A stretch of 64,000 nucleotides of DNA from Lagopus muta (Eukaryota; Chordata; Aves; Galliformes; Phasianidae), in NCBI RefSeq assembly GCF_023343835.1, contig NC_064443.1, positions 11,470,001-11,534,000 on the forward strand. Reading direction: 5' to 3'. Position numbers and translations under genes: made by a program. The notes under the pieces were generated by a model. It was not told the DNA's origin, did not search any database, and saw only the letters and a list, made by a program, of their open reading frames with translations. Shown piece after piece: positions 1-11,642 of the stretch. Position 1 is the first letter of the stretch, and each line of letters begins with the position of its first letter.

Positions 1-1377
1 TATGAGCTCTTAAATGAATAATGTGTCAGTCTTATGTGTCAGTCTTAAGCACCGTCAGGGTCATCATTTATTTTGCCCTTTTGCCTGAAGATTCCTCCAT
101 CCATCCCAAGACATTCTTGGCTCTTGTCTTTGAGGCTTTCTTCCCCTCATTTGGTTGGGATCCTGCTCCAATGCCCAAAAGTGGAGAGAGAAAAGAATGA
201 GCAATCCAGACTTCTAGGAAAGGTCACAGATTCTCAATTGAAACAGTCAAGTGGTGCTGCAGTCAGTGGATGCACCCCAGGTTTCCAGTCACATGCAGGA
301 GACTTGGGTGCTAATGAAAGACACAAGCTGACTGTAGGCAACAAAGAGGCAACAGCTGTAGAGCTGTTGGAAATGTCGCCGCAGTGGGGACACACGACAG
401 CAAGGTGCTGAGGTGCAGCTGGCATGGCCTTGCGTTTGGAAAGGGCAGTTCCAAGCACCAGCACCCACTCTGCAGCCCGCCATGCTGGAAGGGAATGTTG
501 CAGAGGAGTGTCAGCCTGCCGGTGACTCAGTGCCTGATTTATTCTGTCCGTGCCATGCTGCCATGGGATGAGTTCGTTAATCAGGTCTGCGTTTCCAGTG
601 CAACTCTGTGATTTAGGGTTGCGCACGACAAAAGCTGTGGTGAGTTCTTAGGAGCCTCGGTGGCTTCTGGAAAGGGCTGGCAGGCTGTAGAGGGGTACCA
701 TACGTGTCCCACCAAGGCATTTCAGGGGAGCATTGTGAAAGTGCAGTTTGCTGCAATATTCACAGCAGTGTGCCAGAGCCCTACGTGTGCTGTGCTTGGA
801 GCATAGGATCCCTCTTTCCAGCCCCCTGACCTCTCAGCACAGCACAAGTCACTAATGTCCTGCTGATGGCGAGTCCCTCCAGCTGCTTCACCTCAATTCC
901 CAGTTTGGGGCCCCATGTTGATGCTGGCTCCAGCACAGGAGTGTTTCTATGGCAACTCCAGAGGTGAATGCAAGGATGCTTCAAGCAACAGAGGTACCGC
1001 CAGCCCAAGGATCCCAGAATATTCCTCCCAAAATGCAGCAAGTGGCTCTTCTCTGAACCATGCCCAACTTTTTCCATGCAGTGCCCTGGCATGTGCAAAG
1101 CCTGATGCAGCAGCAGCACACTGGCCACCCTCTCTGAAAGGTCAGATGCTCACGTTTGATATTTACCCCGGCCCATGAGATTTTTTCTAATGTCATCTTA
1201 TTAAAAGACTGAATCTCTCACCTGCATCTGTTCCGACCTGTCTGTGCTTTAAAGTGTGTGACTTTGCATGAAGCTAAAACCAATAAGGTTCAAGCAAGTG
1301 CTAAGCAAGCTGGGGCAACCCTTGTCCCCCCCACAGCAGGATGACATGACTGCAGTAAGCTAAAACTTCACATTTCA
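1..1377. other. Intergenic stretch, no gene supported
   Basis: No open reading frame here resembles a known protein or forms a convincing spliced model on either strand. The only visible oddity is a 13-bp unit (TGTGTCAGTCTTA) present twice in tandem near position 24. The stretch lies downstream of the 3' end of KLHDC8B, which is on the minus strand. Confidence 0.5.
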
Positions 1378-1383
1378 TTTATT
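1378..1383 (-). terminator. KLHDC8B: Polyadenylation signal of KLHDC8B
   Basis: The plus strand reads TTTATT, which is AATAAA on the minus strand, about 400 bases after the KLHDC8B stop codon. It would give a 3' UTR of roughly 0.4 kb (1378-1780). Cleavage is expected 10-30 bases further on, near 1350-1365. Confidence 0.7.
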
Positions 1384-1780
1384 TGAGGTGCTACATCACC
1401 TCCTAGGCACTGAGCTACAGGGCACCTCTGCGCTACATGAGACATCGACTGGGTCTACAACGACACAGCACTCACTGCTACACACACGGCACGGACACGG
1501 GGCTGGATGGGGCAGCATGGCCAGCGACAGCCCTACCTCCATGGCTCCCCATGCCAGCAGCCTCGTCCTACCCTGGGCACCAGGTTTTGCCCCTGGACTC
1601 CGCTGCTGTGGGAGCCTGGAGGGGTTTCTGGTGCGTTGCAAGAAACCGTGGCTGCTGCAGTACGCTGCTGCAGTACTTGGTATCACGGGATGGCAGCTTC
1701 TTGGAGCCCTGCACACCCTGTCCCCGTCTTCAGGCACTTGATGCTCTGCTGGGGCTGCTCCCCAGGCTGAAGAGCCATTG

Positions 1781-3805
1781 TCAGGGTGCATCACGCAGGC
1801 AGAGAGCCTCAACAGCTCCACTGGGGCCCTGGGCCACTCCACCGATGACGAAGAGCAGGTCAGGGGCTGGGCAGCTGGAGCAGGAGCAGCGGCCAGTGGG
1901 CATGGGGGGCAGCAGCTCCCACCTCTTCCGTGTGAGGCTGAACCCTTCCACTGAGTCCAGCGGGCACGACTGGTTCCCTGCAAGAGATGGCATGGCCTCA
2001 GCCCTCTCCATGCACCCTGGGTTCTGCTGTACTGAAGTAACGATGCAGGGGTTCAGCAGGATTAACAGCATCCCCTGGGAGAGGGCTGCTGGCAACAATG
2101 CTGCACCATGGTGCTGCCCCTGGCTGGCACTCTGGCATCTCAAGTGTGGCCAGAGCCCACGAGGCTGGGGTGCTGCAGCTGCCCTGGGAGCCCTCTCCAC
2201 AGTTTTCCTGTTGCTGAGCAGCAGTGCTGACCTTTCCCCAGCTCTCCTGGGAGCAGGTTGCAATGCTGCAGCTCTGTGCAGATGGAGCCCAGGAAGGACA
2301 GGTTTTCATGCACTGAGCGCCCATTCCCCACCACAGCCACAGCAGTCAGCATTACCAAGGCCACCCATGGCGACCACGTATCTTCCCAGACAGCCAGCAA
2401 CGAAGTCAGCTCTCTTCTCCCTCATGCGGATGGCACGGCTGGGCTTGCTCCACGCACCTGCCAGGAAGAGACTGTCAGCATCACCATGGACCTCACAACA
2501 CAGGCAGCACTCCTTCCCCATCTGGGTCTCACCCTGCGCGGGGTCGAACATCTCCACGGTGTTAACGAAATGTGGTCGGGAGTAGAAGTTGTGTGGCCCT
2601 GGCTGCTGCAGCCCCCCTAGGCTGAAGAAGACGCTGTCAGCCATGGCGCAGGAGGCGAAGGCGCGGCGGCTGGGCACACTGGGGTAGCGCGTCCAGCTCT
2701 TTGTCTCCAGGTCAAAAGCCTCAAAGGCGGTGACGGGCAGCTTGCCCTGCCGGCCCCCTGTGTGTGGATGAGATGCAAGGGCTGGTGGCACCTGAGAGGC
2801 AGCCGGTACCACCAGTGATGCCCAGCAGAAGGGTCCTCATGAAGCAACCCTGGGCCTTGAAGCAATGCACCCATCGGGGCAGGCTTCTGGGCTCGCCTAC
2901 CTACCCAAGACGAAGATCTTGTTGCCCTGCAGGAAGGCAGAGGCCCCATAGCATGGTGTGGGCATGGAGGGCAGCGGCTGCCAGTGGTCCTTCGCCGGCT
3001 CATAGACGCGAACCAGCGCCTGCGGAGAGGTATCTGCTCCCATTCCCCCCAGAACATAGACGGCACCATCTGTGGAACCAGCAGGGGTGAGGGGAAGACA
3101 GCTAGCACAGCTGGGCAGTGCCCTGACCCCGCTTGGACCCTCGCCCGCCCCATCCACCCTGTGTGGAGCAGAGCACCAGGGCCATCGGCTCTAATTATTC
3201 CCGGCAGCACCATCTCCCTGGAGACACCATGGCAACGCTGCCATGCTGCCAAATCCTGCTCCGCTGCCGGCACCCCTGCCTGCGCCCGTCACAGCCCCAC
3301 CGGCTTCTGCCCCAGGGTGATGCCACTGCATCCGCAGCCCAGAGCAAACGCGCGCATCCTCCGTGGGACTCCCACACAAAGGCTGTGCTGAGGCTCGGAG
3401 GCAAAGTTTGGGCAGGACGTGTCACCTACCTCTCTGCACGGCCGCGATGCCCATGGAGGGCTGTGCCAGCGCTGCTGCCTTCTCCCACCTGCCCTCATCC
3501 ACATGGTAGATCTCGACAGAGGCGAGGGGGCTCTGCGAGGCATCCACACCGCCCACTGCCAGGATCTGTTTGCCCACAGCCAGGGTGGCAGCACCAGCCC
3601 GTGGCGTGGGCAGCGGAGGGAGCGCGGTCCAGCGCTGGGCCTGGAGGTCAAGCACCTCGGCTGCTCCCAGGGCTCTCCCGCTGCCTCCACAGCCACCCAG
3701 CACGAAGAGCTGCCCGTCGTGGTGCGCCGCGCTGCAGTACACGCGCCGCGTGGGCATGGAGGGGAAGGAGACCCACGCAAAGGCACCCGCACTTGATGCC
3801 GCCAT
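1781..3805 (-). CDS. KLHDC8B: KLHDC8B, kelch-domain protein 8B
   Basis: Five coding exons on the minus strand, in order of transcription: 3430-3805, 2905-3069, 2533-2757, 2356-2457 and 1781-1977. They join in frame through GT-AG junctions to 354 codons plus stop, the length I recall for mammalian KLHDC8B. The start is the ATG of MAASSAGAFAW, and an acceptor at 3907 places the rest of this exon in the 5' UTR. Kelch repeats are visible as the GG doublets and spaced aromatic residues of FVLGGCGG, ILAVGGVD, VYVLGGMG, IFVLGR, VVAMGGLG and LFVIGGVAQG. The protein is therefore a beta-propeller built of kelch repeats and nothing else, with no BTB or BACK domain. The human protein is reported as a cytoplasmic midbody protein needed for faithful cytokinesis. 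It is transcribed away from the next minus-strand gene's 3' end. KLHDC8A is the main alternative, but the CCDC71-LAMB2 neighbourhood supports 8B. Confidence 0.95.
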
Positions 3806-4199
3806 GGGATGGCTCAGCCACCCTGGGGGTCCCCGGGCCCAAGCCCCACCGTGCCACCCATCCGGCCCACGGCAGTGGTGGGACTTGACTCGGCTGCCGC
3901 CCAGCTCCTGCAAAGAGAGCAGTAGGGTCAGCACTGGGCACCAACTGCTGCTTTGGTCCCTGCGAGCCACAGCCTCCGGTTCGGCGTGACAGCATGCTGC
4001 TGTGCTCCCAATGCACCATCTGCATCCACCGGGGCTCCCACAGCTGGAGGATCCCAGCGGTCATCCCGCACACCCAGCCATCTCACGCCCCTGGGCTCCA
4101 GTGCCCAGCCCATCTCCGCAGGGCACCCGCTCCCCGTGGCTCTGCTCGTCCCGTGGGGCATCCGCTCCAGGCTCATCTCCCGCACTCTCTGATGCTCTC

Positions 4200-4560
4200 G
4201 CTCCCCAGGGCTCCCGGTGCACATCTCGGACTCCCAGTGCTCCCTCTCCGCACCCTCCCCTGGCTCCCCGTCCGCATCCCGCACTCCCGGAGCTGTTCCG
4301 CCCCGTACCGGTCCCGCCGCCCGGGAGCGGGACAGGCACCGCACCGCGCTCACCTCGCCGCCCGTTCCGCCGCTCTCCGCTCAGCGCCGCCGCTTCGCTC
4401 CGCGCGGGGCCCGCCCGCTGCCGGTGGAGGCGGTGCCGCGCCCGCCCGGCCCCCCCGGATCTGTTCCCGGGCCCCGATTCCCGATGCCCCCGACGTCCTG
4501 CGCGGATCACCAGGTGGAGGCACGAGAGCGCAGGGCGTGGAGCCCACCCTGAGCACCGGG
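4200..4560 (-). promoter_or_regulatory. KLHDC8B: CpG-rich promoter and leader exon of KLHDC8B
   Basis: A GC- and CpG-rich block directly upstream of KLHDC8B. On the minus strand a strong donor (GGCGAG/GTGAGCG) ends a predicted non-coding leader exon at about 4354, and this would splice to the acceptor at 3907. The transcription start probably lies near 4400-4550, but no TATA box was seen. The extent is approximate. Confidence 0.6.
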
Positions 4561-5222
4561 GTTCGCCCGCAGGAGACCCGGGGCCGGTGTCGCTCGGCGG
4601 CGGCAGGTGCCTGCCGATGCCACGCTGCTCATCCCTTTGCTCCTCGCTTTGCCAAACTCTGAGCAAGTGAACGCGGAGGGCAAGGCACTTCCCCCATGCT
4701 TGCACAGCCCGAGTGAGGGCAGAAAGGGAACTCGCACCGGAAACAAGGTAGAAAGATTTGCTTTAAAACCAGGCGGAAGTGGCATGGAACCAACTCTGCT
4801 AGGGAGCACACCGTACCCATGGTGCCAGCTCTAGGCCGGCTGCCTCTGTGGGATGTGGGAGTGGGAATGGAGACAAACACTGGCATGGCTGCATGTAGCT
4901 GCAGGATCAGAGGGCACAGAGAGCCCCAGCCCCATAGCAGGAGCAGGCACAAGGCACAGCTCTGCCTGCTGAGGGGCTCCAGCTCCCTACACTGCTGCTG
5001 AGGAAGGGAAAGCAATTTCCTTAAGGGATGCCATCACACAAGCTCCCAGGACAGTTGTGTTTGGGCCTGGCGGCTCTCAGTGGGACAGGGTGGGCACATC
5101 GCATGCTGGAGAGGTGACAGCTCAGAGCAAAACCCACTCGGGACTTTTTGTGCAGCAGGAAGGAAGCATTGGGGTATCCTCGTTCTGAGCTCCTTGGCCC
5201 CAGCCCAGCCTGCCCAGTGGTA
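4561..5222. other. Gap between KLHDC8B promoter and the 3' end of the HAD-like gene
   Basis: No coding exon is supported. The stretch near 5222 must hold the 3' UTR of the minus-strand HAD-like gene, but I saw no clear AATAAA on that strand, so its transcript end is not placed. Confidence 0.4.
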
Positions 5223-8200
5223 TCACTGTCCATCACTCTGCTGGCTCAGGGAGCCGCTCTCCATGCGGGCCAGGTAACCATCATAGTTCTCTTCACACCT
5301 CCTCACGCAGCGGAGGAAATAGTCCTCATTGGCGATGGCCTCCAGGAGGTCGGTCTGCACCAGGCAAACATCATACAGCTCCGAGGTAGGAGCACACCTG
5401 GGGCTGCTGCTGCCTCGCTCCGAAAACACCTGTGGGAGAAAGCAGAGTATGGAAGCATTCATCCCCTGTGCACAACAGTGCCAGGGCTGTGCCCAGCCCA
5501 AGTGCAAAGCCTGGCAGCAGTGCATGCATCCCAGTGTGCATCACAATGCCTCCCTCAGCCAGGTGCTGACAGCTAACTGAGCATCTCCTGCTGAGCGAGC
5601 TGATGGCAGCAGGAAAGGGCTCCCATTTTCACTCTAGCGGTAGAAGATTAAGTTTCTCCAGATTTCCCTCCCCTCCCAGATGGCCCCTTTGGATCAGAAC
5701 CAGCTTGTCACAGCGTGTGGCTGGGGCTCCCCTAAGGAAAGGGCCACACTGGGCTGCTGGAAGAAGAACTGTGCTGCGATCAGCCAACCCCAGGAAAACT
5801 TCTGCCGCCAGCTCTGCCGTTGCTGCCCCAGCCTGCTGCCAGAACTGGTGCAGCCACACGGCACAGGAAGGGTCAACAGCTTCACCATGCTTTTGCCTAA
5901 GGCTGCCTGATAACCTGCTTCCTTCTCAGCACAGCCGTGCAGCACTCTGTCACTGTCACTGACACAGGGGATGGCCCTGCAGAGCTAGTGACACAAAAGA
6001 GGAAGATGGTGTCTAAGTGACCTATCCAGGCTACAGAGCGAGGCCAGACAGCAGCACTGAGCCCTGCTGGAAAACTGCTCAGCTGCCATCCAAACCCCTA
6101 CTGGGTCTGCTGCCAAGATAACTCGATCCCACCTGTCTGATCTGGTGCCAGGGGAACCTTGAGGTTATCTTCACAGCTGTCCCAAGACAAGCTGAGCAGC
6201 CCAACTGACCCAGCTGTGCTGGCTACAGATGGTGACAGGCTGAGCTCCTTGATCAGGGAAACAGCCCAGGGCTGAAATGCAGCAAGTGGAGCTGCATGAG
6301 TCGTGCTCTGGCTGCTCTAGACATGCAGGGAGCAGCTGCTGCAGAGAAACGTTGGGCTCTCAGCAGAGCCTTCTGCATTCATTCTCTTCAATCAGCCCAG
6401 GCACAGAGCAAGCCTTTCCTGTAACAGGTCTGCTCTGTGCAGTGACAACTCCTGTCACCAGCTACAAATCTGAGAGTGCTTGTGTAGAAGTGAATATCTT
6501 TGCTATGCTCCAGGTGCCCTGCACACCACTGCAGGCTTCTTCGTGTGCTGACTCCTCCTGGATGGAACCCAGCCAGGGCTAAGACTCATCTGTGGAGCTG
6601 CAGCTCTTGTTTGATCACTGATAGTTTGTCCAGTTGCTGAGTGCATTTCGGTCTGCATCAGTGTTCCCAGGCTCCACCACAAATGCTGCCCTTTAAATAC
6701 AGTGCCACAGGACGCTGCAGCCGCACAGTGAGGCTGGCTGGCTGCCGTGCTGGCAGGGAGCAGGGATGACTCACCCCAGTGGAGCACAGGAGCTTGGCAG
6801 CCTGCACAGGCATTGAACGCCTGCTGTTCTGTGCTGACAGCCAATTCCAGCCTCCCCACCGACAGCCCCAGTCACCTGGGGACCAGCGACACCAGGACAA
6901 AGCCTTGGTCCCTCTCTGCACACTCATGCTGACACAAAGGGAACAGAACATGTCTGCCTAAGCAGGGACACCCCAGCTAGCAGTAGGGGATGTTCGGCCA
7001 CCTACCTGAGGGTGGACAATGGTGTCTGCATCATCCAGCCGGATGTTGTCGTCAATGAAGATGTGGTGAATGCTGGGATCATGGGGGTCTATCCACAGGG
7101 GCTTCCCACCCTGGGAAGAGAATTGATTTCTGGCCCACCTGAAACAAAAGGTGGTGCAATGCATTGTCAGAGAAAGGACAGGGCGATGGCTTGCATGTAA
7201 GGGCTGTCGAGTCAGCACCAAATTACTACTAAGAGCCAGGGAAATGGAACAGTAGGCAGAGAGAGTCCTGTCTCTCTGCTTAATATTGCCTCCTATGAAA
7301 GAGAAACACTTTGCAGCCAGGAGACAAATTAGAGGGTGTTTAGAAAAAAGCAAGAATTACAGCAGGGGATGGAGATGCAACAGAAAATGCAAGAGTACCA
7401 TCAGCCTGCCTACAAGCAAAATGGTGAGCACAGAAGTTATTGGAGCCGCAACAATGTAAAGGCATCAAAACTAGGAGCTATCTCAAACCAGGAGAATCAC
7501 AGAGGAGGGTAAAATGCCCAATCTGCTTTCTCAGTGCCCTAGTTCTCACCAGTCAAAGTGGTCTTGGAAGCCTCCAATTCCCTCCAAAGAGCTGAAGTAA
7601 TCGTACAGCTTTCTTCCATCCTCCCTGGTGGTGAGTCGTTCTGATCCTCGTTTCAGCACAACCTCTCGCTTACTGCAGCGTATTTGGCCAGGAGTGAGGA
7701 CCACAGGGAGCTGCAGTATTATTGAAAGCAGGAGATGAGAGGTTTCCAAAGCAAGCAGATTGTTTACTGCATTGTAACAGACAACAAACAGCAGGGTGGT
7801 AACCTTTCATGACAGTGTGGGAGGACAGCACTAGGGAAAACAAGATGTGAAAGCACTAGGGAAAACGAGATGTGAAACCCACACAACCCAAAAAGCTTTC
7901 TGTCTGCTGGGGAATGGAAATAGAGACCATCTAGCTGCACCTTTCCATCCTTTCAGTGCCCAGTTGTTGTCAGCTCACTGAGAAACAATTGAAGTGACTT
8001 CTGATGGTTGGACTAGATAATCTTAATGGTCATTTCCAACCTCAGTGATTCTGTGATTCTATGACACTTGCTACTAGTGCTCCTGCCCTGCCTCCTGGTG
8101 GGGCCAGCTTTGGGTAAAGGTCCTGTTGTGCTGTAGAGGCCACTCCATGCCCAGCTCAGCCACCCTGCCCGCAGATCCCCCACCAGCACATGGGGACACA

Positions 8201-8904
8201 CTCACCGCCAGGTCCCGCAGGGCAGGGAACTGGGGGTGCTGCCCAGCCAGGGCCGAGCGCAGGGCCAACAGTGTGCGGGGCAAGTCGGTACCAAAGGTCC
8301 TAAAGATAATTGTGAAATCCCTGCCATCCCGGTGCAGAGCATCCAGCAGGCGGAAGAAGGAGGGCAGGATGAAGTGGTAGTGCTTGCCGTGCCCATCCTG
8401 CACGGAGAGCTCCTGGTGGGGCTCACCCGGCCACTCCAGCAGCCGCAGGTGCTGTGCGTGGAGGCTGCTGAAGCACTGGCCGGGGCCGGATTCGGTGAAG
8501 GCCTGGTCACGGCCATAGCGACAGTAGTAGCTGACGGCTCCGGGGCAGGGGGCTCGCAGCGAGGGGCGGTCACTCACCCACTGCCATTCACCTGCAAGAG
8601 AGAAAGCCGCTCACTGGCTGCCCACCGACCCCGCGCAGGCACGGCCCGGATTCCCCGGCTCCTGTCCGGCCCCGGCTCCCCGATCCCGGCCCCAGCTCCA
8701 GCCCCGACCCCTCAGTCCCGTCCCTGCCCCCGGCCCTCGAGCCCGGCGCTCACCGTCAGCCCCCTCCCGGCCCCAGGTGGCGGTGCTGAGGAAGATGTTC
8801 AGCGCCTCCCGCGGGCCCAGCCCCGACACCGCATCCGCCGCCACCACCGTGTTGTTCAGGTCCACGTGCAACACCAACCGCCGCCGCCCCGCCCGCCCGC
8901 TCAT
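5223..8904 (-). CDS. Uncharacterised HAD-like (haloacid dehalogenase-type) protein
   Basis: Five coding exons on the minus strand, in order of transcription: 8754-8904, 8206-8591, 7550-7710, 7006-7138 and 5223-5429. All junctions are GT-AG and in frame, giving 345 codons plus stop. No signal peptide or membrane segment is visible. HAD-type motifs appear in the right order. Motif I is LVLHVDLNNT (D15), which keeps the first Asp but has Asn where many phosphatases have the second. A motif II-like strand ends in TIIFRTFG (about residues 144-151), a possible motif III lysine sits in GGKPLWID, and motif IV is IFIDDN (D261, D262). The C-terminus ends in Ser/Gln-rich sequence. I do not recognise a named mammalian gene, and none is known to me between KLHDC8B and CCDC71 in human. 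It may be a phosphatase or pseudophosphatase; the substrate is unknown. It shares a bidirectional promoter with CCDC71. The gene model is strong and the function weak. Confidence 0.8.
8005..8063 (+). repeat. CR1 LINE, 3' end fragment
   Basis: The GGTTGGACTAGAT... core, a TTTCCAAC segment and the tandem GATTCT-type tail (GTGATTCTGTGATTCTATGA) are typical of the 3' end of avian CR1 retroposons. Only the last 60 or so bases are clear, so it is a 5'-truncated copy, as most CR1s are. It sits in the intron between coding exons 2 and 3 of the HAD-like gene, opposite to its transcription. Confidence 0.85.
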
Positions 8905-9480
8905 GGTCCCGCTGTCGGCACCGGAACCGGCGACACGGAGCCCGTTGCCTGGAAACGGCGCCGCTTCCGCCCTCCGCAGCCGCCCCGGCGGCGCCCCCTG
9001 CCGAGCCCTCCCGGGGCCGCGGTTGCCGCGCTCAAGGGTCGGGAGGGGCGTGGCCGATAGGGGGGGGGCGGGGGCGGCTCGATGTAGTGGGCGTGGCCAA
9101 GAAGCCGGAAGCGGAACTGGGCGGTATTTCCGGCGCTCTGCGGGCGGCCATGTTGGAGCGGAGAGTGCGGCGCAGAGGCGGGTGCGGGTCTGGCGGCGGC
9201 CGGTAGGTTGGGGCCGGCGGTGCCCGAGTCCCGCGCTCCCGGGCGGGGGCACTGCCGAGCCGCCCCGGCGGGGAGCGCCTTCCGGGTGCTGGAGGCGGAG
9301 CCGCAGCTCTGCGGGCCCCGCCCCGGTCTCCGCCCCCTCCGGGTGCCGGGAGCCGGCGCGGGGCCGCACCCGCTGTCTGCACCAATCACCTCCCCGCAGC
9401 CCCCCCGGGGAGAGCACCGAGACCCGGCGGGGCTGTCCGCACCGGGCTCCTCCGGCCGGTGGGGCCGAAAGCGCACGGTC
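8905..9480. promoter_or_regulatory. Bidirectional CpG-island promoter (HAD-like gene / CCDC71)
   Basis: A CpG-rich block between the minus-strand ATG at 8904 and the start of the CCDC71 transcription unit. Near 9100-9160 it holds ETS-type sites (CCGGAAGC, TTTCCGGCG) and a YY1-like GCGGCCATGTTGG, a common set in housekeeping bidirectional promoters. A donor (GGCGGCCG/GTAGGTTG) at 9202/9203 probably ends a non-coding first exon of CCDC71. Start sites are inferred, not shown. Confidence 0.6.
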
Positions 9481-11612
9481 CCGGGTCCCGCCAGGCCGAG
9501 GGAGGATGTGAGGAAGCGAGGGTCGGGCCCGGGGAAGGGGCATCGTCTCGCTACCGAAGGGAGGCGGCGCCGTGAGCCTGCCCGCCCTATGAACGTTCCC
9601 TGGTCGGCCCTGCAGAACTCCTGGGGCGCAGCCTGGCCTGGTCTTGTCCTACTGACAGCCGCCCCCGGGCTCCTCGAGCCCTCTGGCTTTGCTACCGATC
9701 TGCTCCTGGGATAGCAGAGCACCTTGCTTGCAGGGCGGCCACACCAGCAGCTGTGGCCATCGGGCACTTTTGCTAGGACTTGTTCCTGAGTAGGGCACCA
9801 GTTGAACAGCCTTGCTTTTGGGTGGGCCTTTGTGCACACTGCAAGTTGCACTGCATGAAGCAAGGCTGTGTGTCTGGATGCTGGGATGTCCTGTCCATGT
9901 GGCAATGAACACTGGACCACACACTGCTGTTGGACACCAAAATACCTGCCCAGGTGTCCTGGCTGCCTCTGGGCTCTGTGCAGCCTGAAATTCTCAGTGG
10001 AAGATTATGAATTTTGCAACCTACTAAGAGTGTGTTGTTAGTTGTGCTTCTCTGCTGGCTTCTCACTCTCTACCACATCAGGATTAAGCTCTCTGTGCTT
10101 GCTGGCTTCACAGTGCCCGCTGCTGCTCGATCATTATGGAGATGGCAAACCTGGCTGCTGGGCACGGGCACCAGCCTCAGTCCTGTCCAAGCGCTTCCCT
10201 CCTCACCCGTGGGAGGTACCCTGGGTGTTGCAAAGCGACTGCATGATCCTCCTTCAAATCCCTCTTCTGCTCTGACGTCTGCAGAACACTTGACATGGAT
10301 TAGTCTGTCATGTGGCAGCTCTTAGCCCCTCGCTGACCTGTGCTTCCCCTCTGTCTACTTTTGGCTGATATTAAACTGTGGGCTTGTGTATTTTCCCTGT
10401 CTGCGGGAGCTGCCCAGCCCTGCGGTGCAGCTGCACTTTGGGAGGAATCCAGGCTATGAGCAGTTCCTCTCTCTGCCGCCTCAAGTGCTCATTTTTCCAG
10501 CTCTCTTATCTGCATACTGCCCACTCCTCTGGTGCCTGCCACACCTTCAGCATGTCCCTGAAAAGATTGTTCTTTTGATTCCTCTTCGCTATTTTGAGAA
10601 CGGTGCTACAGATTTTTGCTTCCAGCTGAGGTGTTGGCTGGGCAGCCAAATCAGCGTGAGAGTTTGAGTTCTCCCAGTCGCACCATGAAATCCCACCCTG
10701 CTCTTTGGTATCTTTTTGTTTTTGTTTTGTGAGCCAAAATTGGTGCTCTTGTTGCAGCTGCTTTGTGCCACTGAGTGAGATCTGAGTGTTGTACTTCTAA
10801 CCATTGTGCACATGGCCTGCTGATGCCCATTTCCTGCCTGCCACTCCACTTGAACTTCTCACTTCCTCGCTTGGCAGCGAACGTCCTTGGATCGACAGCA
10901 GTTTGCTGGAACAGCAAGTTGTAGACTGTGGCTGAAACACGGGGACAGCAAGGAGTGGCGTTGTGTTGCCCTGATGTTCAGCATCACTGGAGCATGGCTG
11001 AAATAGCCTCCAGTTCTGCTGTCAGTGTTTCAGAAGGATGCTGCAGATTTGGAAAGGACTCGGAATCCTTTTTTGAGCAGAATCAATTCAAAGCTGAAAA
11101 AATTGAATGTGACACGGGAGTAGAATTGAGCTGCTTGAGCTGCTTAGTTCATCAGTGAGAGTGCTGACATGGTGTGATCATGTTGTCCTCAGTATGTGCA
11201 CAGGGAAAGGCTTAAAGGAAATGTTGCTTTGCAAAGGCAAAATGAGATCTGGGTTCCAGATGCTGGGGCCTATCAAACTCAAACCGGAACAAAGGTGTGG
11301 ATGTCACTAAGTTAACGACTGGAACTGTTCATCCTGGGATGGGTTGGATGGGATTATCTGAAATCTTTGTTTAGGTCTGAGTGTATTTCTGTGAGGTATG
11401 TTTTAGTTTTGCTGCAGAGATAAATCAGTGATGGAGTGTTTGTTTTTTGCTGCTAGCTGGAGTTGTGCACAGATTCCAACCTGATGCCTGTGAGTAGCAA
11501 AAGTCTAGGCTTAATGGTTTCAGGTCCCCGCTTAAAAATGTGAGATTATTTCAGTTGCTGTAAGCTAACTATCTTCTCTCTCCCTTTGAGGTGCCTAGGG
11601 TTGTTTTTCCAG
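9481..11612 (+). other. CCDC71: Presumed 5' intron of CCDC71
   Basis: No coding exon is visible on either strand. The stretch runs from the probable leader-exon donor at 9203 to a good acceptor (TTGTTTTTCCAG) ending at about 11612, thirty bases before the CCDC71 start codon. That fits a single intron inside the 5' UTR. A part near 10,000-11,500 is AT-richer than the flanks but shows no recognised repeat. Confidence 0.5.
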
Positions 11613-11642
11613 TAATTTTGAAGCACCCGATTGCCTAATGCC

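Noticed and set aside
1437-2585. Long plus-strand open frame of 382 codons
   Set aside because: It is antisense to the last three KLHDC8B exons, has no family resemblance, and is rich in Ala/Pro/Trp/Cys as expected of a GC-rich shadow frame.
8611-9920. Two long minus-strand frames extending the HAD-like gene N-terminally
   Set aside because: They run through the CpG-island promoter and the other gene's leader; the Arg/Pro/Ala content is typical of random GC-rich sequence. MSGRAGRRRLVLHVD is the sensible start.
11631-11642. Four extra codons before the chosen CCDC71 start
   Set aside because: They would begin with TTG; the first ATG in frame is at 11643 and matches the conserved N-terminus.
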